A DNA stretch of 64,000 nt from contig NC_039483.1 of NCBI RefSeq assembly GCF_003590095.1, positions 1,860,001 through 1,924,000 of the forward strand, written 5' to 3'. Of this stretch, positions 27,244 to 38,607 are shown in pieces; the first letter of the stretch is position 1; the number at the start of each line of letters is the position of its first letter. The stretch is from Trichoplusia ni (lineage: Eukaryota > Arthropoda > Insecta > Lepidoptera > Noctuidae). Under the pieces are notes generated by a model that saw nothing but the letters and a program-made list of their open reading frames with translations, ran no database searches and was not told the origin of the DNA. Position numbers and translations under genes: made by a program.

Positions 27244-28682
27244 CTCCAGTCTTACCATAAAGGGTGATAGTAGGTAGACCCTCTGATTGTTTTCATCATC
27301 TTTTGTTCGTAACTGTACTTATTCACGTCGACAGGATATGATCGTGATTAAGTAATTAAATAAGCACTAAAAGTGTCTTGTTTGTTTATAATTGAGCTAT
27401 AAAATGTACTTAGTTAGTAAAATGGTGGAATAAGGGAAAATCTTTCATATTTCCGTCATAACGGCTGTGAAATATTTGTGTCAAAGTTAATATGAACGCC
27501 CATCTGTTCTAATGTCTTCTTTCATGGTTAACTGCTGATATTTGGGTGAAGGTTGCATGTTTTCCAGAAAATTCTGAACACCTGTGAGACCATTTAAATT
27601 TTTTTAACAGTAGATTTTCGTTCATTTTTTATCGATTAACTAGCAGACTTGAATTTATGTGAAACTCCTCGCGACACAAGGATTCAATTCCGTAGTGCGT
27701 GAGTCGTTCTTAAAAAAAAACATAGCTTCCCGAATTATTTCTCTATGACATACGAATGTTGGCAGTTGGTTATGCAGACATTAAGAGACCCATCTTTTGC
27801 GAGGCAATATACAAGTTCAGAAATGCGAGACCATTCTCGAATATTCATTAACCAAACTCAAAAGTCTGGAAACTTTTTGTAGAAAATTAGTAAAATAAAA
27901 TTTGACTTCATATTCAGACCAAAACCGATATATCTTAAATTTCTTGTACCAAATTAAACAATATCTGTATATGATAGAACAGATCTTGAGTGTCCTTAGA
28001 TAATTAACAATTTAAGACAAATAATTAATCGAGAAACAAACACCAATTTATTTAAAAACTCTTATTATATCACTTTGTTAGTTTACGTAAAACTTAAAAA
28101 ATATCTCTGTTAGTGTTGTGTTGGCTGCGCAGGCGCCGCTGTCCTTGCGCAACCAGTTTTACGGACTTTATACCCGAACGCTTTACTTAAACACATAACT
28201 TACAATATGGCGAGATTGTCTCGAAACTCATTCATTTACTAAAAATAGAATAAATGGAGTTACTTTGTTAATTAAGGTATTTAAAAGAGGTGATAATAAA
28301 CTTCTTGATGTTTCAAAGTATAGCTAACTGATTTAATTAAAAAAAATACTTATTTCTCTTTAACTTAATTCTGGATTCTTGCCCTTTTGTGCCTTTATTA
28401 TTCTGAGAGTGGTGTGTACTTCTGTAAGTAACAAATTCACTATGCATTACGCGAAAACTACACAACCGATAATCATGAAACTTTGTACACATAGGTATTC
28501 TTGGAGGATTCTTGGACGCATATTCTTTTTGTATTTTTAATTTAAAGTACTTTTAGCCAGTACCATAAAAGAAAATTTCTTTCGAACATGGAACAAGTAA
28601 TATATTATTAAGTACCTATATCCTTTGATTATTTGGCACTGAATACTAGCCATTACTCGTAGCTGCACTCTTTTTTATGAAT

Positions 28683-28936
28683 AACTAGCTGACCCAGCAA
28701 ACGTTGTTTTGCCGATTTTTTTTTCTAGTTGTATGTATGTGTAAAAAAATAAAATCAAAAAATTTCGTCCGAAAAAAAAAAATATTGTGAACAACCCTTA
28801 TCACTTAGGGGTATGAAAAATAGATGTTGCTCTATTCTCAGACCTACCCAATATGTATACAAAATTTCATAAAAACCGCTCGAACCGTTTCGGAGGAGTA
28901 CGGTAACTAACATCGTGACACGGGAATTATATATTA
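28683..28936 (-). mobile_element. CTAG-ended repeat, second subfamily
   Basis: AACTAGCTGACCCAGCAAAC at the left; CACTTAGGGGTATG, ACCGTTTCGGAGGAGTACGG and CACGGGAATTATATATTAG at the right. An inverted full copy lies at 40574-40846. Confidence 0.65.
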
Positions 28937-29301
28937 GATTTAAACTGTCTCTGTTTTTAAAATAAAAAACTTAACCAGATTTCTGTATATTTAAAATAAA
29001 AGAAGAAGATATCTTGAAAGAAAATTAAAGTGGATTTCCGTCTGAGATTCATTCAAGCCGTAAAACATAATTGTTGAAATATTTATAGACGGTTTGTAAT
29101 AAAGACTGTATTTTCCCAATACGGGAGCTTCTGAGTGCGTCGGATTTTTCCACTTGGATTCTTTTAATAACAACCTAGAGGCCAAAACTTATTATTGTTT
29201 GATGAACGGTAATTAATACTAAAGTAGATACAGCAATACTTTAATAAAACAAAAACGGACACGGGATTCAGTAATTAAAAGTACCATTACTTTTTTTAAA
29301 T

Positions 29302-29586
29302 CATCATCATCATCGGCCTAGCCTTTTCCCAACTATGTTGGGGTCGGCTCCCAGTCTAACCGGTATCAGCTAAGTACCAGTTGTTTTACAAGGAGCGACT
29401 GCCTATCTGACCTCCTTAACCCAGTTACCTGGGCAACCCTTGGTTGGATATCCCTTGGTTAGACTGGCTGTCAGACTTTTTCAAGCTTCTGACTACCTGT
29501 AACGACTGTCAAAGATGTAGGAATAACAGCCGGGACCCACAATTTAACGTGCCTTCCGAAAAACGGATGAACTCGTTATGACAAAG
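29302..29586 (-). mobile_element. 5S-derived SINE, 5'-truncated, with 16-bp target duplication
   Basis: Minus copy of the family: it begins with the 3' ATC/GAT microsatellite, then GGCCTAGCCTTTTCCCAAC and TGACCTCCTTAACCCAGTTA, and ends at AACTCGTTATGACAAAG. The 5S head is absent. Perfect ATTACTTTTTTTAAAT copies flank it at 29286-29301 and 29587-29602, so the missing head reflects truncation at insertion, not later loss. Confidence 0.85.
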
Positions 29587-29602
29587 ATTACTTTTTTTAA
29601 AT

Positions 29603-29690
29603 ATAGCCTGTTTTCGATCCCACTGTTGGACAAAGGCCTCTCCTTTCTCTTCCCAACCTCTCTATCTGTTGCGATTTCTGGCCACGCTTA
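29603..29690 (-). mobile_element. LINE 3' end fragment, minus
   Basis: ATCCCACTGTTGGACAAAGG and CCTCTCCTTTCTCTTCCCAA, the reverse of the tail found at the 3' end of moth non-LTR elements. Weakly bounded. Confidence 0.4.
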
Positions 29691-30804
29691 ATTAACAAAA
29701 AGACTGACCAAAATTACTCAAATTGTAGACTCAGCATGACTTTACACAATTATGAAGCTAAATTTAAACATCAAACATATTCATTTTGCATATACATACA
29801 TATGTACATATATTACGATTATTTAGGACAAGTTTAAAGAAGACGTCGCTCGTGTTTTAAAGTAGAAGAATGTCGACACAAGTTAATTGTCAATTGTTTT
29901 CTTGAGAAGCAACCTCATTATTACTCTTTCAAGACGAGTCTTAGAACTGTAGTTCACAGAATCTGTAACCATGGTACATATATTTGCTATTGTGTTTCAA
30001 ATAAGATTTTGCCTATCCTTTTTGATAGTGCCTCGAGTGGTGTGTTGTGTTGTTTTGAGCTATAAGGCTCTCCCAAAATTGGATAAGACAAATGAGCTAG
30101 TCGATGCTTGCATCTCGCTTGCTGGCAATTGCTTGCTCGATCGATCTGGTGCTACCCTCAAAATGCCAATCCAGGAAATAAGATTATACACTTATATTCA
30201 CACGCGACCCCTGAGTTTCTTTCGACATCACGGTAAATAAATAGGAATTGTCGACTCCACCGGCTTCCTAAAAACATGTAAAAGTGATGATCATCCTACT
30301 CACTGAATAAATGATTTCATTTGAGGAGCGATTTGTGCATCACTTTGAACGTTTCTAAACCCCTACGACACATAGAACACACGCCACAGGGAATCGTTTC
30401 TTTTTTTTAAATACGAATCCTAACGAAAAGGATATCCCTAATATTTTTAGGTGTTTAATCGAGACCGAAGCTATAGTAGAAGGGAAACTTGCACGTATTA
30501 AACATGTTTATAAGATGATCGTAACGTCAGACAAACAAAAACCATGAGTGTATGAGACCTGCATTACTTCCTAATAATTCAATTACACTACCAATATAAG
30601 TAGAAAAAAACTAACGAGCCTTATTAATTAATATGACGTAAATACTTTTTGCACAATACTTGTTTCTGACAGGAATCTAGCGTTCCGTGTGAATTGTGTG
30701 TTATAAACAAAGATTATATAAAATGGTCGTAAAGTTCCTGTGTTGTGTTAAATTATGTTTTTTGTAATTATAATCTGTTAATTTGTCTTTGTATCGTTGT
30801 TACC

Positions 30805-31065
30805 TTGCGGTTCCAGGCATGCATGAGGTGGAAGTTCGATGCCAACGCAGGCAAATCGCCAACCCGCAGTGAGCTAGCGAGGTGATCAATGCTCAATCCT
30901 TCATTCACTACACCGAACCCACTGTGCGCGACGTGTATCGGGTATGATCCCCGCGTACGACAAAAAATGGTGTTATCCACTGGTGCTTATCCTAAGTCTG
31001 GGTATCTTTATACATGCGACTTAAATGTTTGTGAAACCCTCTGCGACACAAGAATTCGAAATGGC
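30805..31065 (+). mobile_element. tRNA-derived SINE, long copy
   Basis: CCACTGTGCGCGACGTGTAT, B-box-like GGGTATGATCCC, then GTGTTATCCACTGGTGCTTA, CATGCGACTTAAATGTTTGT and CTCTGCGACACAAG. The most 3'-complete copy of the tRNA-SINE family here. Confidence 0.6.
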
Positions 31066-31577
31066 ACATAAAGGGCCTGAAGAATTTTTTATTTATAAAT
31101 CATTTTGAGCTGTATTTTTAACAATTAATACCTTTAGTCTTAGAATAGCACAACATTTTACAAGAGACATAAAAGAGCGGTGCTTAAGGAGATTATGGTA
31201 ATTTATTTTTTCCCACTTGTTTTCAAGAACAAGTCCTCATTAACATTCTAAATACATATAAACCTAGCAGCCTTACCTTACCTTCAACTCTTTATCTTCC
31301 GCTAATTTATTAATGGTTCTGTCAAAAGTAAAAACATCAAAATTGATTTAAATAATTATTACTTGGTACAGGGTCAGTAAAGGACTCGCTGTCATTGAGG
31401 GTAAATCTTGTATGAGCAAGTTTTACATGTGTGTATATCTATTTACTTATATTAATTTAATTAGCGTTTGTCAAATTGTCAAATGTGAGTATTTCAGTTT
31501 GTATTAATAAGTACTCTACAAGTAAGAGATAAATTTTGTTTTCTTATGAGATTTTTTGTTAGAGGAATGCGCTAAAT

Positions 31578-31792
31578 CATCATCATCATCATTCCCCTGC
31601 CCTTATCCCAATTATTTTATTTGGGGTCGGCGCAACATGTCATCTTCTTCCATACCTTCCTATCGGCCGTCATCTCACAAGACACACTCTTTGCAGCCAT
31701 ATCGTCTTTCACACAATCCATCCATCGTTTCTTTGGTCGTCCTCTTCCCCTAAATCCATCCACATCCATGCTTAACGCCTTCCTTACCGCAT
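31578..31792 (-). mobile_element. 5'-truncated non-LTR retrotransposon (RTE-like) with 12-bp target duplication
   Basis: The minus strand encodes the end of a reverse transcriptase protein, GRGRPKKRWMDCVKDDM, followed by W..MTCCADPK, then an ATG microsatellite. Perfect AATGCGCTAAAT copies flank it at 31566-31577 and 31793-31804. The GRPxxRW and terminal ADPK signatures are typical of RTE-type ends. Only the last ~215 bp is present, so it is dead on arrival. Confidence 0.85.
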
Positions 31793-32202
31793 AATGCGCT
31801 AAATATGAATAAATAATTTTAAAAACAATACGAATCACATGGTATGTTAAACATGGTAGAGCAGTGCAAAAGCACAAAAACCTTTGAAACACCTTTTTAA
31901 ACCGCTGTCTTACAATAAAGATTTTCACTTTAAAATCATTTCTTAAGCTTTTACAAATTGACAGATTTCTGAATCGCCCATGGAACTTTCATATTCATTA
32001 AACTATGGAGTAGCCACGGGGCAGTATACTTGACAGTTTCGCCTCTTTGAGTGTTATTTTTTTATTAATAAGGCTCGTCTGTCACTACATTCGTTCTTCT
32101 GGCACCAGGGTGTATCAAATGAACCAGCACAGCTAGGTGGAACTTTTCACAGATGATAATATATCTCTTATAATAACTATCGTGAGACTGATTCATTATT
32201 AA

Positions 32203-32360
32203 ATGATGTAACGGTTTACTCACGCGTATTTATCGGGGTAGCCCGACTAGTTTCGGACCCAACCGGAGTCCTTAATCATGAGCAGACGCGGCGGGATCGC
32301 GAGTCGAACTGACTAGTCGGGCTACCCCGATAAATACGCGTGAGTAAACCGTTACATCAT
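32203..32360. mobile_element. Snapback element with perfect 52-bp inverted arms
   Basis: Arms from GATGTAACGGTTTACTCACG to GGGTAGCCCGACTAGT (left) and the exact reverse complement (right) enclose a ~54-bp GC-rich loop. TTAA flanks both ends (32199-32202, 32361-32364). A 14-bp direct repeat ATAATATATCTCTT is at 32156-32169 and 32364-32377, so the inserted unit may really be 32170-32363 with an extra 5' segment. Noncoding; class not settled. Confidence 0.8.
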
Positions 32361-34144
32361 TTAATAATATATCTCTTGCAACCTACACTGCCACACTAGC
32401 AAGAAAAAAAAAATTAAAATAGAGGTGTAGCAACAATTGCTTAGGTATGAATTTCCTTGGTAATCATTTTGTTGCTAATATATTTTCCTCTAGCCTGTCA
32501 GTACGGAACCCTCGGTGCTGCGAATTTGACTCCCACTTGACTTAACTTTTATTATTTTCTCATAATTAATGTTTGTTTAAATGTCCCTTCTCTAGATAGC
32601 TAATAATAACTACCTAGTTAATTATTCGGACGACCTACACGAGTATGTTAAAAAGTTCCTTAAACTACTGAAGGCCAAGATGTAAATACGTTAAAATATT
32701 ACAATATTACTAACTTTGACACGTTTATAGATAACATCTATTAATTCTAAAATCAAAGTCCAACGTGTTGTATCGCGAAAGAGTTGCCACAAAAACTATT
32801 ATTTGTATATTTGTTTGAATTCAAGGGTTGGCTTCATGAGAAGAGACCCGGTCCTTTTTACAGGCATGCATGGGGACGCATGGGGGCTCGTTGAAAAGTT
32901 TAAAGTTTTAATCCAAAATGGGATGGTAATACCTACTGATACTTCTAAATAGTATAAAAATCATAAATAAATATGTTTTATAAATTCCTTTCTTAGAAAT
33001 CTTTCTTCGCCAGTCTCTTAATATGTGCCCCGGGATAACATACATATAAATTGAGCACTTAAACCGAACAACACAATTTCTGAAAACAAAAATGATACAG
33101 TCTACTAAAATCGTAGTCTAAATATTGCACAAAGTTAGTTTAAGTAAATATTTCAGCAAAATAATGAAAATTGAATAAACCCGTGCCGACTTATAGTATA
33201 ACTGCTTGTTACCAATGGTTCAATTCGTTTTAATATTTTATAACGGAATACTAAAATCCTCCACTATACGTATTTATTGGCTGCCCTTAACTGCCAATTG
33301 TATTGCAAGAGTTTCAAAATAGGCAATTTAAATATATGCCTGCCTATTAGGTAAGTTTGACATATAGTACATACTTATGATAATGCGGAAACGCTTATTT
33401 CTTGTGGTTTCTATGTACCATAGGTTTTTGCTATCTTTCATATTATGACTTCCTTATAGGCCAAAAGATTATTATTACTACTTTTTTTAACATCTTTACC
33501 TAATGCGACAACACAACTTTTGATTAAAAAATTATGTAGGTGCTTACGTATTCAAAATCGTGCACGAGTAATCTACCTCTATACATCTAATCTTTCCAGG
33601 CTATCCAGAGGCGATCTGAACGATTTCGCTATTTGCAATAAGATCGCCTTTGTACCTAACACTATTTTTTTTATTATATCGTTCAATAACAGCACATCAG
33701 CCTGAGATCGGCTCTTGATAGGTATAGGCCGTTCCTGTTTTCTAGTACTCTTGCCTATTCTATACGACCCTGAGGGGTTTCCAATTAACCTTACCATATC
33801 AAAGACCCACCATTCAGTAGTAACTCAAACCCATTATTTCTTACGGAACCACAGAATGATGAGTGCTGAACGTGGTACTCTAATTAAAGTTATAAAGATT
33901 AAGCCAAACTCCACAATATCTGTGTTCGGAAAGCGAGACGTGATATAATATGGACATTAAGTAACTTATCAATACGTAACAGAACTACGTACAATACGCC
34001 ATTGTGGACCCTTTGCCTCTCGTCACAAAAAAGCAAAGACAACAAACTGCTTAGAGCTGTAAACCTCTTATTTAAGCGAGATAATGTAGATAGGGAGGGA
34101 AAGCACGCCGCTTTAATATTGCAGATTACCAAAGCCAACCAACA

Positions 34145-34310
34145 AACCTGACGGTTGAAGTCAAGATTAACCCACAGCGCGCGATGCGTCGCGAGTTCGA
34201 TCCTCGCGCGGGACAAGCGTTTGTATGATCCGCAAATAATTGTGAGTCTGGATGTATTTGTGAATGTGACTTAAATGTTTATCAAATCAACCATGATACA
34301 ACGATTACAT
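34145..34310 (+). mobile_element. tRNA-derived SINE, 5' end decayed
   Basis: CGCGATGCGTCGCGAGTTCG, B-box AGTTCGATCC, GGGACAAGCGTTTGTATGAT and TGTGAATGTGACTTAAATGT match the family body in order. A small minus-strand frame crossing it is an artefact of the repeat. Confidence 0.6.
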
Positions 34311-36372
34311 TCTTTAGGGCGGCAGTGGCATAATAAACACTTAGATTCAATAACAATACAGTCACAAAACTGGATTTAAATTCCATGTAAACTTGTATAT
34401 GTCTACAAAAAATCCTATCATCTACAAACCTTAGAGTATGGTAACCTGAATCTACAACAAATTATCCTTACATATTATTTTTTTTTTGCTTTTTCCAACA
34501 CTGGAACTTTTAAAGCTATTTTTTAAATGTAGACTTCATGCTTATCCCTAAACTAAAACAATTAAGTATAATGCACTCTCAATTTCCGCAGCCATTGTTA
34601 AATCATAATTACTATAATCTTTATGGCAAACTCTACCTTTTATTCTCTAATTGCGTTGTATAATTAACCAGTGATTTCCATATTTTGTTCTATCCTACTG
34701 AGTTTAATTTAAACTAAAATTTGTACATTTTACACTTTCTGCGCTCGCCGCTCTCACTTATACCAAGTTCGCGGAGAAGGCAAGTTTTTGTTGCATTTAT
34801 ATTTTATAGGCTTATAAAACAAGCACTTTCTTTTGTTATTATTGAGCTGTGTTTTAGTTGTAATGTTATAAGTATTGTTGAAGAAAAGCAGGAAATCGTA
34901 AAGAAATTTATAACAATTAGAGATTTACTTGCCTAAAGTTACGGGAAACAATATTTAAGCCTTTTTCAGATGAGTGTTGTTGCTAGTGTTGCTACAATGA
35001 TAGCGCTTTTCAAATCAATAATTTATTGATGCAAATATAAGTACCTATTAAGTGTAGTAGAAATTGTATTTCCATAAACGCATAAGTCATCTCAAATAGT
35101 CTATTAGGTAGCAAAGAAAGCAGATCTCATTAATAGAGTAACTTTAAAAATGATTAACTTCTGTGCAATAGATACTAAAAATATATATAAAGCCTCTTAG
35201 TTAGATATCTAACACAACTTATTCTAGTAAATATGCTGGAATGTAAGTAGCTAATCAATTTCTGGTTTAAAAAAAACTAAAGTGTATCTCAAATCAAAGT
35301 TGTGACGTCTTGAACCGTTTAAAAAATTGTTTTTAATAACAAGCTAGTTTCATAGATGTACCGGTTTGACTGGTGTTTTAATGTTGGCAGTTTTACATTC
35401 CGATGTTATTTAGTGTTAGTTAGTAGATGTTTGGAGCACAAGACTGTATGGCTGTGTATATTTAAAACGGATATAAATGAAGTTCGCTAAGCTACTATCA
35501 AATCAAATCATTTATTAATTTGCGAATATGGGTTCATAAAAGGTCTATGATTAAGATATTTTCCGCTTCCATAACATAGAGTTCGTAGCATTCGCTTAAA
35601 GAACAAGATTTAAAAAAAAAATTGTAGTCTATGTCTTGCTTTAGTTGGGGGAAGTCTCTCGATGGTTGATGTCATTAGCGTTTCACCCCGAAAAACAAAA
35701 AAACATTATTAACCTAGGCCAGAAAACTCCTTTTTTGGCTTGAAATAAAATTCAGGTGCTCAGATGGTTCTTAAACATTCTACGACAAAAAATAACGAAA
35801 ACTCTTTTCTACACTGTAATAGAGTGTATATGTAAACAACATAATTAATAATGTACAAATACCCATGAGCAGGTGCTGTGGGGTGTCACCTCCGTCACCT
35901 CGAGGTCTCGGCGGTCAAGGCGATACTTCTTTGTTAAGACTCTACCTCTTCTTGTGGAGATGACACTTAATATTTGCACATATTTCACAAGAGGTATTAC
36001 TTATTGGGTAACAAGAAGGCCGAAGGGTGTAGTGGCACAAAGTAGGCCTATGTTCTGTGTACGGAGATAGCCTCAGTTGGTTAATCGATTACAGAAGACG
36101 AATTTCCATTCCATTCAAGGGATTTTGTGGGACAATTTAGGTATGCCGTTTGTGGCATTAAGATTGAGTTGTCACGAAAAAGTGAGGCCTTTATATATGA
36201 TCTGCACTGGGTGATTCCAGACTAAACTTGAATGTATTGAAACTTACTCAAACCAAGTAAAGAATAAATGAAAAGTATGTTTTTTTAAGCATTATTTTTT
36301 TTAGTAACAAAGAAAAGAGGTTTAAAGGCTTTTACTAATTCATAACCTAGGTTCTCTAGTTCGTTTTAAAAA

Positions 36373-36390
36373 TTATGCGCAGGCGCATAA
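36373..36390. promoter_or_regulatory. NRF-1/EWG-like palindrome
   Basis: TTATGCGCAGGCGCATAA, a near-perfect palindrome with two central bases, one base from the NRF-1/Erect wing consensus YGCGCAYGCGCR. Related sites are at 10999, 18910 and 28126. Confidence 0.4.
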
Positions 36391-38048
36391 AACAACTAGG
36401 CAATTTTGAATCACGTTCAGAAGGAAACCGAAAACCAAAAAAACACGTTATTAAATAATTAAAAAAAATGCCTCTTGCTATAAATCACCTACACTATCCA
36501 TTGAAGTGATTAATTAACGTATTAGATTTATATGAATAATTTAAATTAAATAATATAGCAATAAGAAAGACCAAAATCAATGTGACCTCAACGAGAGGTC
36601 GACAACTATCTTACTTTGGACATCTAATAATAAACAGAATTACAAAATTAATATTATGAACTTGAATGCCTTAAGATAGCAGATAGCATAAAGATATGCT
36701 GGAAAAAATATGAAACGAAATAAAATTCTAAATAGTTCTAATTTTAAGTACCCTAATTACATTTTTACATATGGTAACACTGGCTTGGGGGGTCTACCAT
36801 CGCCTCTTAAAGTACTTAATGCATTTGTATTTAGTGATAGCCCCCTAACGATCTTATTTTAAAAATGTATAATTTCTAGAATTGTCATCTACGTGACTAT
36901 GATCGCGGATGCTTAAACAAATGACCCGTTAATTAACTAATGAAGGTTAGGAATTTGATCATTAACACATACGAAATGATGAATATTTATAAATAGATAT
37001 TCTTTTAAAATTGTAACTTGGTACTTTACTTAATTTAAGTAATCAAACATTGCTGAGTGACAAAATATTGATTCGTGACCAATAGGTGTCTTCTTATTTT
37101 CGGAAGTAGGTACAAAGAGTGAACTGGATTGTAGCCAAGTATCTAATGAAATTCACAATTATAGAAAGTTTACAGACCACGCCTGACCTCAAGAATGCTT
37201 CATAATTTATTTCGTATCCTTCGCAGATATTACGTAAACAACTTAAATGGACCCGCGAAAATACGACATTCTAAAAAATTCTTCACACATAAAAAAGTTG
37301 TGTTTCGAGATAATCAGCAAATAATAAAGCATTGATTACCGCCAACAATGCTAGGAAATATCATACTACTCAAGCATTATTGTTATAAGTACAAGTAATT
37401 TCACAACAAAACCGTCAATAAAAATAACGACGACAGCCATTATACAAAGCCCGCCATCTAGCGTAGTTATGCGGCATTACATAACGTTTGACTCACCGCA
37501 ACTAGTTCGTGTTAAACTCTACAGGTGGCACTATTCTAAACGATTGCGTAACACTATAATTTGCGAATAGATGGCGGTGTTTCTAAGAATAGAATCGACC
37601 GTTTGGGAGAAGGGTATTAATTTAAATTGGAAGGTTTGTTTATTGAATGAAGTGTAAGAGATATCTGGGTTATTGGACTTGCTCATCGACCTCTCAGTTA
37701 CACGGGAAAGTGGCTCTTGCATCATGGACAGGTCAGCATCTTATAACGCTTGCATCATTCAGAGGAAGTTATGCGAGTCTGTGAGACTGAGTTGTGTGTT
37801 TATTCCGTCTCTTTCTCTATACCAACCTGTTTGGTGTTGAACCTACATGATGTTTAGCTAGGTTTGTGAAGTTGGATGTGAAGATGGTGCTATCTTGCGA
37901 AACCATTACCTAACGGTCGATTTAGCATAGGGCCATCTCCTAACACTACCATAATTCTTAATACACGATTTATTTAACATAATATTTCATAATAAGTAGT
38001 TATTTTAAGGCTATCCTCATATATTGAGGATCTACACGTGACACTCAC

Positions 38049-38117
38049 CCCGCCGTAGTCCAACTGAACATTTGCTTCACTCTCTCCGTCCGTAATTCTG
38101 GTGGGTTTGCCATATTT
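38049..38117 (-). CDS. Isolated 69-bp internal exon, possibly first coding exon
   Basis: On the minus strand a pyrimidine-rich acceptor (CTGTTTTTGTTACAG) precedes 69 bp, followed by donor GTGAGT. Two of three frames are fully open. One reads KYGKPTRITDGESEANVQ..., the other contains an ATG five bases in with G at +4 and reads MANPPELRTERVKQ.... With the ATG frame the exon would end in phase 2. GC content is above the local background. I do not recognise the protein in either frame. About 18 kb upstream on the same strand is a likely noncoding first exon. An alternative is an alternatively spliced cassette exon of 23 codons, or chance. No neighbouring coding exon was found. Confidence 0.5.
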
Positions 38118-38570
38118 CTGTAACAAAAACAGAATAATGTAAATTATTACACATAAATAACAATAAAACTGTTATTGACATAAACCTTTTGGTTTGAACA
38201 GGGACATTATGTGCTCGAACATGCAGGTCTGGACTTTGGCAAGAACCAATGGCTTCTAAAGTTTTTTTGTCTCTACAAGTTTTCTCTGCTAGGCATTTAA
38301 CGTGAGAGAAATCTATCTAGAGGAATTACTCAAGTAAATGCGAGAACTCCAAGCGAACGAAAGTTTTGAGGCCATCTGAAACACATAACGGACAAAACTT
38401 TCAAAGTTCCAACATCAGATACAATGACATTTACACCGCCTCTCTATCCTACGTAATTCGAATTAACGCAATAATATCTGAACAACACCTTTACGCAAAA
38501 CAAATTAACTATTTCTTAAGAAAATAAAACCAAGTGCAGGTCAATAGTATTTGATCCGAGGTTGTGATCC

Positions 38571-38607
38571 AAGATGGCGGCCGCTCACGTGCGTGCCAAC
38601 ACGTGAG
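38571..38607. promoter_or_regulatory. YY1/Pho-like site followed by paired E-boxes
   Basis: AAGATGGCGGC (38571-38581) matches the YY1/Pleiohomeotic consensus GCCGCCATCTT on the other strand. Next to it CTCACGTG (38584-38591) and CACGTGAG (38600-38607) form an inverted pair of CACGTG E-boxes eight bases apart. The cluster is GC-rich in AT-rich DNA, about 460 bp upstream of the 38-kb exon in that exon's sense, so it could be an alternative promoter or enhancer. Confidence 0.4.

Larger units (their letters stand above)
31805..38048. other. Gene-poor stretch
   Basis: Apart from the snapback element and a decayed tRNA-SINE, no gene was recognised. An NRF-1-like palindrome is at 36373-36390. Three AGRTGGCR-type motifs lie at 37452, 37523 and 37568. 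Confidence 0.45.

Noticed and set aside
33899..34216. 105-codon minus frame
   Set aside because: Its N-terminal part is the reverse reading of the tRNA-derived SINE at 34.2 kb.
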